Source: Streptomyces physcomitrii (lineage in GTDB: Bacteria; Actinomycetota; Actinomycetes; Streptomycetales; Streptomycetaceae). From it: a stretch of DNA of 64,000 nt. The notes below the pieces were generated by a model. The model saw only the letters and a list, made by a program, of their open reading frames with translations, ran no database searches and was not told the DNA's origin. Made by a program: the position numbers and the translations under genes. Positions within the stretch are counted from its first letter, which is position 1; every line of letters begins with the position of its first letter. Shown piece by piece: positions 34,881 through 43,268 of this stretch. Location of the stretch: NCBI RefSeq assembly GCF_012273655.1, contig NZ_JAAWWP010000005.1:186001-250000 (forward strand). The letters are read 5' to 3'.

Positions 34881-35189
34881 GCACCGACGGCCGACGCCGA
34901 GGTCAAGGACGGCCGAGGTGGAGGTCAACGACGGCCGACGTCGAGATCGAGGCCGAGGTCGAGCACAGCCGAGGCCACGGCCGCGAGCGACGCCGAAGCC
35001 GCACACGCACACGGGCTCGGGCACGCACACAGACCACGGGCACGGGCACGGACCAATCCACCCGCCCACTCCAAGTACCGCCCCCCGGACGCGAGTTGGC
35101 TGCGCGCGCCGGATGCCCAAGTGCTCTCGTACCGGTCTACCGTGGAAGCTTCCACCGCCTGAGCAGCTCCGGGCGCGGATACAGAGGAA
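34881..35189. other. Gap after the PstS-like gene
   Basis: 309 bases without a supported gene. It starts with a 22-base tandem repeat (34887-34952), followed by degenerate CAC/GGG simple sequence. A 12-base palindrome TGGAAGCTTCCA lies near 35144-35155. The promoter of the downstream 38-aa gene could be in 35100-35300. Confidence 0.5.
34887..34952. repeat. 22-bp tandem repeat, three copies
   Basis: Three 22-base units starting ACGGCCGACGCCGAGGTC, ACGGCCGAGGTGGAGGTC and ACGGCCGACGTCGAGATC, directly after the stop of the PstS-like gene. Confidence 0.75.
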
Positions 35190-35231
35190 GCCCGCCCCCG
35201 GACCTCGCAGGGGAGAGGTCCGGGGGCGGGC
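35190..35231. terminator. Strong 17-bp hairpin upstream of the 38-aa gene
   Basis: GCCCGCCCCCGGACCTC pairs perfectly with GAGGTCCGGGGGCGGGC across an eight-base loop. The stem extends further, with CAGAGG (35182) pairing to CCTCTG (35233) after a small internal loop. It could end the PstS-like transcript or act as a leader structure for the small gene 100 bases on. Confidence 0.8.
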
Positions 35232-35316
35232 GCCTCTGCCGCATGCGGGGCGGCCGCACCTCTGTCGGCCGTTCCGGACGGGTTCGCCCGTCTGCCGCGA
35301 AGGAGCTGTACGCGTC

Positions 35317-35324
35317 AAGGAGGT
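35317..35324 (+). promoter_or_regulatory. Near-perfect ribosome binding site of the 38-aa gene
   Basis: AAGGAGGT, complementary to the 16S rRNA 3' end, six bases before GTG 35331. It is one of the strongest ribosome sites in the window and is the main reason to believe the short gene. Confidence 0.85.
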
Positions 35325-35330
35325 GGAAAG

Positions 35331-35447
35331 GTGACCGGGAAGAAGAAGGAGTGGCGTCAGGAGCTGGCGACACGGTTCGCCGTCGCAGCACTCACCAGGG
35401 TGCTGTGGGGGCTGATCGTGGAGCTGCTCATCCGTCCTCACGACTGA
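35331..35447 (+). CDS. 38-aa putative small amphipathic/membrane protein
   Basis: GTG start and TGA stop give 38 residues. The N-terminus is basic (VTGKKKEWRQELATRF), followed by a hydrophobic helix (AVAALTRVLWGLIVELLI) and a short RPHD end. That shape fits a small membrane-active or membrane-anchored peptide. The ribosome site is near perfect, and strong hairpins stand on both sides, so the unit looks like an independent mini-gene. I do not recognise a family. Possibilities include a type I toxin-like peptide, a small regulator of a membrane protein, or a signalling peptide; none is shown. It is convergent with the large PBP-like gene. Confidence 0.65.
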   Translation: MTGKKKEWRQELATRFAVAALTRVLWGLIVELLIRPHD

Positions 35448-35457
35448 TCGGCACCAG

Positions 35458-35495
35458 GCGGCGCCCCCGCACATCCCTGTCCGCGGGGGCGCCGC
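35458..35495. terminator. 13-bp hairpin after the 38-aa gene, with a third competing arm
   Basis: GCGGCGCCCCCGC pairs with GCGGGGGCGCCGC across a 12-base loop. A further copy of the left arm (GGCGCCCCCGC) lies at 35501-35511, so the middle arm can pair with either side. It lies between the 38-aa gene and the convergent 912-aa gene. Confidence 0.8.
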
Positions 35496-35530
35496 TCACC
35501 GGCGCCCCCGCGAGGGCTCATCCCGCTCCC

Positions 35531-38269
35531 TCACCTCTGCTGCGACGCCTTCGGCGAGCAGGGCGGTCCCTGCCGCGCCGTCTCCTGACCCTGCTGGTAG
35601 GCACCGCAGGCCGCGACGGTCACCGGGCCCTCGGCGGTCTGCCGCAGCAGGACCAGGGTCTTGTCGGGCGGTGGGGCGTTGCTGCCCTGGCCGTAACTCA
35701 CGTACCCGGTCGCCCCGTCGAAGGAGATGCCGCCGCTGAGCGCGGTGAGCATCGAGCGCGGGTCGGCGTTCTTGTCCCGGTAGGTGACGTCGGCGGCGCG
35801 GGACAGGACATGGAAGGCGTCGTAGGCGACGGCGGAGTGCCCGTCCTGGCGCCAGGGGTCGCTGCCCTTGGTGGTGCCGCTGACGAACCGGTCGTAGTCC
35901 TCGACGAACTGCCGTGTCTTCTCGCTGGCCTTCGCGTCGTTCTCGGGCAGCCGGTGCGCGGAGTAGTACAGCCGCAGCCAGTGCTTGTCGTCGAAGGCCC
36001 CGGTGAGGGCGACATTGGTCAGCTCATTGCCGCCGAGGACGGTGATGTCGTGCTGGATGCAGGTGCCCTGGGTGTGCAGGGCGTTGACGAAGGCGGTGAA
36101 GTCGCGGGCCCGCGCCGACCAGAACACCATCGACTCCGGCTGCTCCTTGAGCGCCTTGCACACCGTCTCGGCGAGGTCGTGCGCGCTGGAGACCTTCGGC
36201 GTACCGGCGGGGGCGCCCGGGAAGCGGCCGTCCTGCGCGAAGTTGACGACCTTCTCCCGGCCGGGGAAGTCCTTGACGAACTTCTCCGCCAGGCTGCTGC
36301 TGTACAGGTCGCCGGAGTTCTGCACGACGATGGCCTGCTCGGCCGGGGTGCAGCCCGCGCCCCTGTGCCGGGCGACGATGTCCTGCTGCCCGGCGAAGCG
36401 GGCCTCGATGCCCGCCTCGGTGCTGTTGGCGGGGGTGAAGGGCCAGTAGCTCTGGTAGGTCTCGCTGTCGAGCATCTCGTCGGCGGTCGCGGTGGTGCCG
36501 ATCGCGGGGATGCCCTTCTCGCCGAGCACCGTCAGCGCGGCCCGGGTCTCGGTCTTCGACTGCGCGTAGCCGAGGACGCCGATGACCTGCCGGGCGCCCT
36601 TGCGCTGCCCGCTGTCGATCTCCTCGACGAGTTTCTCGGCCTCCCGCTCGGCATGCGCGAAGCCCGCGCCGGTGGGGATCACCTCGACCCGCAGCGGTAC
36701 CCGGGAGTCGTCGGAGTCGGCGTCGTCGTTGAGTTTGCGCTGCCACATGGCGATGCCGCGCAGCTCCGGGATGGTCCCGTCGAAGAGGGTCAGGGTCGCC
36801 GAGGAGGGCGGGTCGGAGCCGAAGGCGACGACGGTGCGCACGGTGCGGCCGCGGTTCTTCGCGAAGTCCTCGGCCCGGCGGTTCTCGTCGGCGATCACCC
36901 CCAGGACGGACTCGTACCACTCCTCCGCGCGCAGCCGCGGCGGCCCCTGCGCGGCGGAGGCGTCGGCGAGGGTGCGGTCGCCGCCGACGCACGGGTGCTC
37001 CTCGGGGGTGCCGAAGGCGAGCCGCAGGCTGATCCCGCCGCCGAGCACGGCGAGCGCGGCGACGGCGGCCACCGCCGAGGTCATCGCCCGCCAGCTGGTG
37101 CGGAACATCCGCGGTTCGATCTGCCGGATCGGCAGCCCGAACCGGGTGAAGGGCTCCTCCCGCAGGGTCACCAGGACGGGTGCGCCCTCGCGCTGGTTCA
37201 GCTGGAGTCCGGCCTGGGCGAGGTTGACCTCCGCGGGTTCGCCGAGCTGGTGCAGGAGCCGCTCGGAGGGCCGTCCGACGGCGATGACCAGCGGTCCGGG
37301 CGGCTGCGTGGCGGCCCGGGCCCGGTGGAAGGCGGCGAGGAAGCGCTCCACCGGGCGGGCGGCCTCCTCCTGCCCGGGGAGTTCGGCGAGGATCACCGGA
37401 CGGGCGGTGCGGCGGCGGCGCCGGGGCAGGAAGCGGCGCGCGGGCGGCACCCGGAGGTCCTCCAGGAGCGCGCGTACCAGCAGGTCCTCCAGGCCCTGCA
37501 GAGCCTCCTCGCGCTGCGGGTGGCCCGGGTCGAGGGCGAGCCGCGGTATCTGCCGCTGGGCGACCTCGTCCATGACCCGGAAGAGGTTCTCCTTGCCGCG
37601 TTCGGCGCCGAGTTCGACCCCGAGCCACCGGCGGCGGCGGAACGGCGAGAGCCGCGCGGGCCTGATCAGCTGCCGCGTCGTGCGGCGCGCCCAGCACCAG
37701 CGGGGCAGCACATGGGTGAGCGGCTGCCACACCACCTGCACCAGCCAGGCGTACGCGCCCCCGGCGGCCGGCGGTTCACTGCCGCCGAGCCCCCACAGCA
37801 GCGCGGGCAGCCCGCCCCGCTCGACCCGCTTGCGGTACGCGGCGTCCCGCAGCGCACGCGCCCCCGCGCCCGCGCCGCCCGCGCTCCGGCTCTCCAGGAT
37901 CTCGGTGACGACGTCGCGCAGCAGCGAGAACTGCGGGAAGCGGTCCGGGGTCATGAACCGCGGTATCCCGAACTCCAGCCGCTTGCCCACCTCGTCGGCG
38001 AAGAGCTCACCGCCGGCACCCGCCTCCAGGACCGCGTACGGGGCGAGCTTGCCGTTGTCGTCGAGGGGTTCGCGCAGCGCCTCGACGACTCTGCGCACCC
38101 GGCGCTCGTAGGCGGTGCCGCTGCCGGGCACGGTGAACAGGAACAGCGGCGGGCCGGTCCCCAGGTACTCGCGGTCGGCCGGTGCCACGGCCGTCGGATA
38201 CTGCCGGACGAAGATGTCCGCCCCGGTGTCGTCCGGGAACTGGCGTGGTACTTCCCGTGGTGTGGCCAT
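35531..38269 (-). CDS. Large membrane protein with C-terminal type 1 periplasmic-binding domain
   Basis: A 912-aa protein from ATG 38269, with GGGGGAG eight bases upstream. The N-terminal ~390 residues are soluble and have features of a degraded nucleotide-binding module: PPLFLFTVPGSGTAYERR, then RPVILAELPGQEEAARP and GPLVIAVGRPSERLL, but no standard Walker A lysine. A membrane segment lies at about 392-414. The C-terminal ~490 residues fit the branched-chain amino acid binding fold: GVLGYAQSKTETRAALTVL, IPAIGTTATADEMLDSETY, DLYSSSLAEKFVKDFPG and SAVAYDAFHVLSRAADV. No transporter genes adjoin it, so it is probably a sensor. Confidence 0.8.
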   Translation of the reverse strand: MATPREVPRQFPDDTGADIFVRQYPTAVAPADREYLGTGPPLFLFTVPGSGTAYERRVRRVVEALREPLDDNGKLAPYAVLEAGAGGELFADEVGKRLEFGIPRFMTPDRFPQFSLLRDVVTEILESRSAGGAGAGARALRDAAYRKRVERGGLPALLWGLGGSEPPAAGGAYAWLVQVVWQPLTHVLPRWCWARRTTRQLIRPARLSPFRRRRWLGVELGAERGKENLFRVMDEVAQRQIPRLALDPGHPQREEALQGLEDLLVRALLEDLRVPPARRFLPRRRRRTARPVILAELPGQEEAARPVERFLAAFHRARAATQPPGPLVIAVGRPSERLLHQLGEPAEVNLAQAGLQLNQREGAPVLVTLREEPFTRFGLPIRQIEPRMFRTSWRAMTSAVAAVAALAVLGGGISLRLAFGTPEEHPCVGGDRTLADASAAQGPPRLRAEEWYESVLGVIADENRRAEDFAKNRGRTVRTVVAFGSDPPSSATLTLFDGTIPELRGIAMWQRKLNDDADSDDSRVPLRVEVIPTGAGFAHAEREAEKLVEEIDSGQRKGARQVIGVLGYAQSKTETRAALTVLGEKGIPAIGTTATADEMLDSETYQSYWPFTPANSTEAGIEARFAGQQDIVARHRGAGCTPAEQAIVVQNSGDLYSSSLAEKFVKDFPGREKVVNFAQDGRFPGAPAGTPKVSSAHDLAETVCKALKEQPESMVFWSARARDFTAFVNALHTQGTCIQHDITVLGGNELTNVALTGAFDDKHWLRLYYSAHRLPENDAKASEKTRQFVEDYDRFVSGTTKGSDPWRQDGHSAVAYDAFHVLSRAADVTYRDKNADPRSMLTALSGGISFDGATGYVSYGQGSNAPPPDKTLVLLRQTAEGPVTVAACGAYQQGQETARQGPPCSPKASQQR

Positions 38270-38466
38270 TTACCCAACTCCCCCGTCAAATGGCCTGCGA
38301 ATAACGGAAGTTGACAAGGTAATCACCCAGTCACTCTCCGGCAACGAAAAAAACGCGCCAGAGGGTGATACCCCGTCAGACCGGACGCGTCACCGCCGCA
38401 CGGGCCCCGTGACGAAGACGTGACGCGGCGGAAGCGGCCCGGGCGGCCCCGGACGCCTCGGGCCGG

Positions 38467-39051
38467 TCAGCGCACGTAGTGCTTCAGGATCTCCGTGTCG
38501 AGGGTGAAACCGACGGGGTCGGGGAGGGTGACCTGCTCGCCGAAGGGGGCGCGGTGGATGTCGGCGTAGTGGCCGAGGTCCCGGTCGGGGTTCGTGTGGA
38601 CGACGAGGGCGCAGGCGTCGCGGTCCACAAGGAGATAGACCGGAATGCCCGCCGCGGCGTAGGCCTTCGGCTTCTCATGCCGGTCGCGTCGGTCGGTGTC
38701 CCAGTCGTACGAGGTGATCTCGACGGCCATCAGCACGCCGTCGGTGTCCGCCCAGTCACCCTGCCCCGCGAAGTGCGCCACCGGGGCGAGGACACCGTCC
38801 GGGCGCGCCCTGCCGCTGCGGTACTCACCGACCTTGAGCCCCTTGTTGGGGTAGAGGTCCAGCTCCGTTCGTACCCTCATGCACTGCCTCAGCAGCCACA
38901 TGAAGATCGTCTCGTGGTCCCCGTCCGGCACCCGCTTCTCCTCGATCCGTCCGCCGATGAACTCCAACGTGACGGTCTCGGGAGCCGTGGAGGCGATCTG
39001 CTCGAAGTCCTCCACCAGCATCTGAGACTTGCGCTCGGCCATAACCGTCAT
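38467..39051 (-). CDS. Uma2-family (DUF820) putative endonuclease-like protein
   Basis: A 194-aa protein from ATG 39051, with AAGGGGG six bases upstream. The PD-(D/E)XK-like pattern of the Uma2 family is visible: RARPDGVLAP, then VLMAVEITSYDWDTDRRD, then RHEKPKAYAAAGIPVYLLVD, with the Asp, Glu and Lys in the expected order. Streptomycetes usually have many copies. The nuclease activity is predicted from the fold and the biological role is unknown. It stands alone between the 912-aa gene and purA. Confidence 0.9.
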   Translation of the reverse strand: MTVMAERKSQMLVEDFEQIASTAPETVTLEFIGGRIEEKRVPDGDHETIFMWLLRQCMRVRTELDLYPNKGLKVGEYRSGRARPDGVLAPVAHFAGQGDWADTDGVLMAVEITSYDWDTDRRDRHEKPKAYAAAGIPVYLLVDRDACALVVHTNPDRDLGHYADIHRAPFGEQVTLPDPVGFTLDTEILKHYVR

Positions 39052-39122
39052 GTTGCACCCCCTTCCAGGCGAACGCCAGTATCCGCAGGTACGGGCACCG
39101 CGGTGCCACGGTTGTCCGGGAC

Positions 39123-39140
39123 CTCACTCATACGAGTGAG
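39123..39140. promoter_or_regulatory. Inverted repeat between purA and the Uma2 gene
   Basis: CTCACTC and GAGTGAG flank ATAC, a perfect 7-bp inverted repeat about 72 bases upstream of the Uma2 start. It may be an operator or a small purA 3' hairpin. Confidence 0.4.
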
Positions 39141-39224
39141 CCGTGCCGGTACGGGAACTTCCCCGCACCTGCACGGCTCCGGCTCAGCTCCTCCCGGGCC
39201 GCCCGGGAAGCCCGGGAGACCCGG

Positions 39225-40508
<1,284 letters not shown>

Positions 40509-40621
40509 AGGCGTACACCCCTTCCGGGCGGGGCATGTCCAAGGTCAGGGGCATACGCGCGGCGTATGCCGGCGGCCTTCGTCGGCCGCAACCCGTCGGA
40601 CCGGTGCCCCGGAATAGACGA

Positions 40622-40649
40622 AGCCCCTGGCGCAACAGCGCAAGGGGCT
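40622..40649. terminator. 12-bp hairpin in the purA leader region
   Basis: AGCCCCTGGCGC pairs with GCGCAAGGGGCT around AACA, with one mismatch. It lies 114 bases upstream of the purA start and 43 bases upstream of the divergent gene, so it would be in the 5' leader of at least one transcript. Confidence 0.6.
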
Positions 40650-40691
40650 CTTGCACAAGGATGTTACCCGAGGATGCGAGGCAGGACCGAG

Positions 40692-41561
40692 GTGGCCGTG
40701 TTTGACCAGCTTCTCGTGGTCGTCGACCCGGCCGCGCGGCGCAGCGACGGTGAGTCGGTGCGGATCGCGAAGGACGTGCTCGGCGCCGGCGCCGACACCA
40801 AGGTGTGCCTGCCGCAGGGGCCCGAGGAGTTCGCGCGGGCGCTGGCCAGGCGGGGCCACCGGCGCCCCGTGGTGGTGGGCGACGACCGGGCGCTGCTCCG
40901 CGCGGTCGGGGTCCTGCACCGCGAGCGGGAGCTGGGCTCCTGCGCGCTGGGCCTGGTCCCGGTGGGCGGGCTGCTCTCGCTGACCCGGCTTCTCGGGGTG
41001 CCGACCAGCGCGGTGGCCGCGGCGCGTGCGGTGCTCGACGGCGGCGAGCACCGCCTCGACCTGCTGGTGGACGACAGCGACGGGGTGGTCCTCGGCGATC
41101 TGCACATCCCGCCGCTCACCGGCGGCCGGGCCGCCCCGGACACCGCCGGGTCACCGGCCGGGGGCTCCCACTCGCTGCTGCGCACCTGCCAGTCCCTGGT
41201 GCGCACGCTCGCCCGCCCGGCGCGGACCGCGGCCCCGGTACGGGAGCCCGCGCGGCTGCGGGTGGAGGCGGACGGGGTGCTCCTGGTCGATCTGGACCAG
41301 CCGGTGCGGGCGATGTCGCTGGCGCCGGAGGCGGACGGCCTGGCCCGGATCGAGCTGCATCCGGCACAGGACGGGGGCGAGGCGGTGCGGACGACGGCGC
41401 GCACGGTGACGGTCTCCGGGCCCGACTTCCGCTACCGCGCGGACGCGCACACCGCGGGCCCGGTGCGCACCCGGACCTGGACGGCGCTCGCGGGCGCCTG
41501 GTCGCTGACCCTGCCCGGGCCGGCCCCGGCGGGCTCGGGGGCGGAGCAGGCACCGGCCTGA
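40692..41561 (+). CDS. Diacylglycerol-kinase-like protein lacking the GGDGT motif
   Basis: About 289 aa from GTG 40692 (AGGA five bases upstream); ATG 40674 and GTG 40698 are alternatives. The opening FDQLLVVVDPAARRSDGES and the two-domain layout resemble the DAGK catalytic family, with a central VVVGDDRALLRAVGVLHRE where family members have the nucleotide-binding GGDGT loop. That loop is absent here (GDD only). The C-terminal beta-rich half (LRVEADGVLLVDLDQPVRAM) matches the DAGK lid domain. It may bind lipid or nucleotide without catalysis, or the family call may be wrong. It is divergent from purA. Confidence 0.6.
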   Translation: MAVFDQLLVVVDPAARRSDGESVRIAKDVLGAGADTKVCLPQGPEEFARALARRGHRRPVVVGDDRALLRAVGVLHRERELGSCALGLVPVGGLLSLTRLLGVPTSAVAAARAVLDGGEHRLDLLVDDSDGVVLGDLHIPPLTGGRAAPDTAGSPAGGSHSLLRTCQSLVRTLARPARTAAPVREPARLRVEADGVLLVDLDQPVRAMSLAPEADGLARIELHPAQDGGEAVRTTARTVTVSGPDFRYRADAHTAGPVRTRTWTALAGAWSLTLPGPAPAGSGAEQAPA

Positions 41562-41694
41562 GCGCCGGGCGCGCGGCCCTGGGCGCCGGGGCGCGCGCGG
41601 CGCACCACCGGCGGCCGACCGGCTGACGGCCGACCCCCCGCCGCGCGAAACCCGCGCGCCGCGGAACGCCCCGCCGCTCAGAACCCCGCCCGCC

Positions 41695-42243
41695 TCAGCT
41701 GCCGAACATCCGCTCCCGGTGCTCCCGCCAGCGCTCCATCATTCCGGACAGTTCGCGCTGCATGAAGTCGAAGAACTCCAGGGTCTCGGCGATGCGCCGC
41801 CCCGGTCTGCTGTCCGGGCCGACGGTCGCGATGCCCTCGCGCAGGGTGCCGTCCCAGCGCCGCAGGATGGAGTCGCGGTTGGTGAGGGCCTCGTACCACT
41901 GGTTGGTGTGGACGCGGTAGCGGTCGCGGCGGGAGCCGGGCTCGCGCTCGCGGCTGACCATGTTGACCTGGGTGAGGTAGCGGATCGCGCCGGAGACGGC
42001 GGCGGGGCTGATGCGGATCTGCTCGGCGATCTCGGCGGAGGTCATCACGCCCTCGTCGGAGGCGAGCAGGGCGGCGAAGACGCGGGAGGGCATGCGCGGC
42101 ATCCCGGCCTCGACCAGCTCGGAGGCGAAACGTTCCACGAAGCGGGAGACGGCCTCCTCGTCGCGGGGCGCGCGGCCCGCGGGGCCCTGTGCCTCGGTGC
42201 CGCCCGTCGCACGGGTGCCGGTGGTGTCCACTGCCTCCGTCAT
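41695..42243 (-). CDS. MarR/GbsR-type transcriptional regulator
   Basis: A 182-aa protein. The winged helix core (residues about 35-120) reads FVERFASELVEAGMPRMPSR, then VMTSAEIAEQIRISPAAVSG and AIRYLTQVNMVSREREPG with a wing SRRDRYRV. The C-terminal helix (ETLEFFDFMQRELSGMMERW) should dimerise. It is divergent from an ABC exporter operon, and a perfect inverted repeat sits between them. By analogy with other such pairs it should repress the exporter until a substrate binds. The N-terminal 30 residues are disordered. Confidence 0.88.
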   Translation of the reverse strand: MTEAVDTTGTRATGGTEAQGPAGRAPRDEEAVSRFVERFASELVEAGMPRMPSRVFAALLASDEGVMTSAEIAEQIRISPAAVSGAIRYLTQVNMVSREREPGSRRDRYRVHTNQWYEALTNRDSILRRWDGTLREGIATVGPDSRPGRRIAETLEFFDFMQRELSGMMERWREHRERMFGS

Positions 42244-42299
42244 ACCGGTCCTCTCCCCCTGGCTGGCTGGTCCCCTACGAGTTTATACGCTTCCTTAAC

Positions 42300-42315
42300 T
42301 TCACAAGTTTGTGAA
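42300..42315. promoter_or_regulatory. Operator-like inverted repeat between regulator and ABC exporter
   Basis: TTCACAA and TTGTGAA separated by GT, a perfect 16-base palindromic site 21 bases before the ATPase start. It overlaps the only AT-rich stretch of the divergent promoter, where TATAAA (minus strand, near 42283-42288) could be the regulator -10. It is the best candidate site for the MarR-type protein. Confidence 0.7.
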
Positions 42316-42335
42316 AGTAGCGTACGTTCAGAATC

Positions 42336-43268
42336 ATGACGAAGGCAATCACGGTCTCCGGCCTGCGCAAGTCGTTCGGGCGGACACACGCACTTGACGG
42401 TCTCGACCTGGAAGTCGAGACGGGTGAGGTCCACGGCTTCCTCGGCCCCAACGGCGCCGGCAAGTCCACCACCATCCGGGTCCTGCTCGGCCTGCTGCGC
42501 GCCGACGGCGGCGCCGCCCAGCTCCTCGGCCAGGACCCGTGGAACGACGCGGTCGAGCTGCACCGCCGCCTGGCGTACGTGCCGGGCGATGTCACGCTGT
42601 GGCGCAACCTCTCCGGCGGCGAGGTCATCGACCTCTACGGGCGGCTGCGCGGCGGCCTGGACAAGGCGCGCCGCGCCGAGCTGATCCAGCGCTTCGAGCT
42701 GGACCCGACCAAGAAGGGACGCACCTACTCGAAGGGAAACCGGCAGAAGGTCGCCCTGGTCGCGGCCTTCGCCTCCAATGTCGACCTGCTCATCCTGGAC
42801 GAGCCGACCTCCGGCCTCGACCCGCTGATGGAGGAGGTCTTCCAGAGCTGTGTCGCCGAGGAGCGCGACCGCGGCCGTACCGTGCTGCTGTCCTCGCACA
42901 TCCTCAGCGAGGTCGAGTCGCTCTGCGACCGCGTCAGCATCATCCGCAAGGGAAAGACCGTGGAGAGCGGCTCCCTCGCGCAGATGCGGCACCTGACCCG
43001 CACCAGCCTCACCGCGGAACTGGTCGGCACCGCCGACGGGCTCGCCTCCCTGCCCGGCGTGCACGACGTCGAGGTGCAGGGCGGCAAGGTCAAGCTGCAG
43101 GCCGACACCGACAAGCTGGACGCGGTGCTGCGCGCGCTCACCGACGCCGGGGTGCGCTCGCTGATCTCGACGCCGCCCACCCTGGAGGAGCTGTTCCTGC
43201 GGCACTACCAGACCGACGGCGACGAGACGGCCGCCCAGGACCAGGGCCGGGAAGCGGTGGCCCGATGA
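42336..43268 (+). CDS. ABC transporter ATP-binding protein (drug-export type)
   Basis: A 310-aa ATPase. Walker A is [10 protein letters not shown], the Q-loop follows at [10 protein letters not shown], the signature is YSKGNRQK (a variant of LSGGQ), Walker B is [12 protein letters not shown], and the switch His is in [15 protein letters not shown]-terminal ~80 residues with beta structure is typical of DrrA-type exporters. It should power the membrane protein encoded next, whose ATG overlaps its stop. The pair resembles exporters of polyketide antibiotics. Expression is probably set by the divergent MarR-type regulator. Confidence 0.95.
   Translation: MTKAITVSGLRKSFGRTHALDGLDLEVETGEVHGFLGPNGAGKSTTIRVLLGLLRADGGAAQLLGQDPWNDAVELHRRLAYVPGDVTLWRNLSGGEVIDLYGRLRGGLDKARRAELIQRFELDPTKKGRTYSKGNRQKVALVAAFASNVDLLILDEPTSGLDPLMEEVFQSCVAEERDRGRTVLLSSHILSEVESLCDRVSIIRKGKTVESGSLAQMRHLTRTSLTAELVGTADGLASLPGVHDVEVQGGKVKLQADTDKLDAVLRALTDAGVRSLISTPPTLEELFLRHYQTDGDETAAQDQGREAVAR

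Noticed and set aside
35531..38269. Interpretation as an ordinary branched-chain amino acid transporter binding protein
   Set aside because: It has no lipoprotein signal, has a 390-residue N-terminal part before the membrane segment, and no liv-type permease or ATPase genes are nearby.
40622..40649. Hairpin considered as part of a tRNA or known riboswitch
   Set aside because: No cloverleaf arms, no T-loop or anticodon stem, and no recognisable riboswitch core around it.
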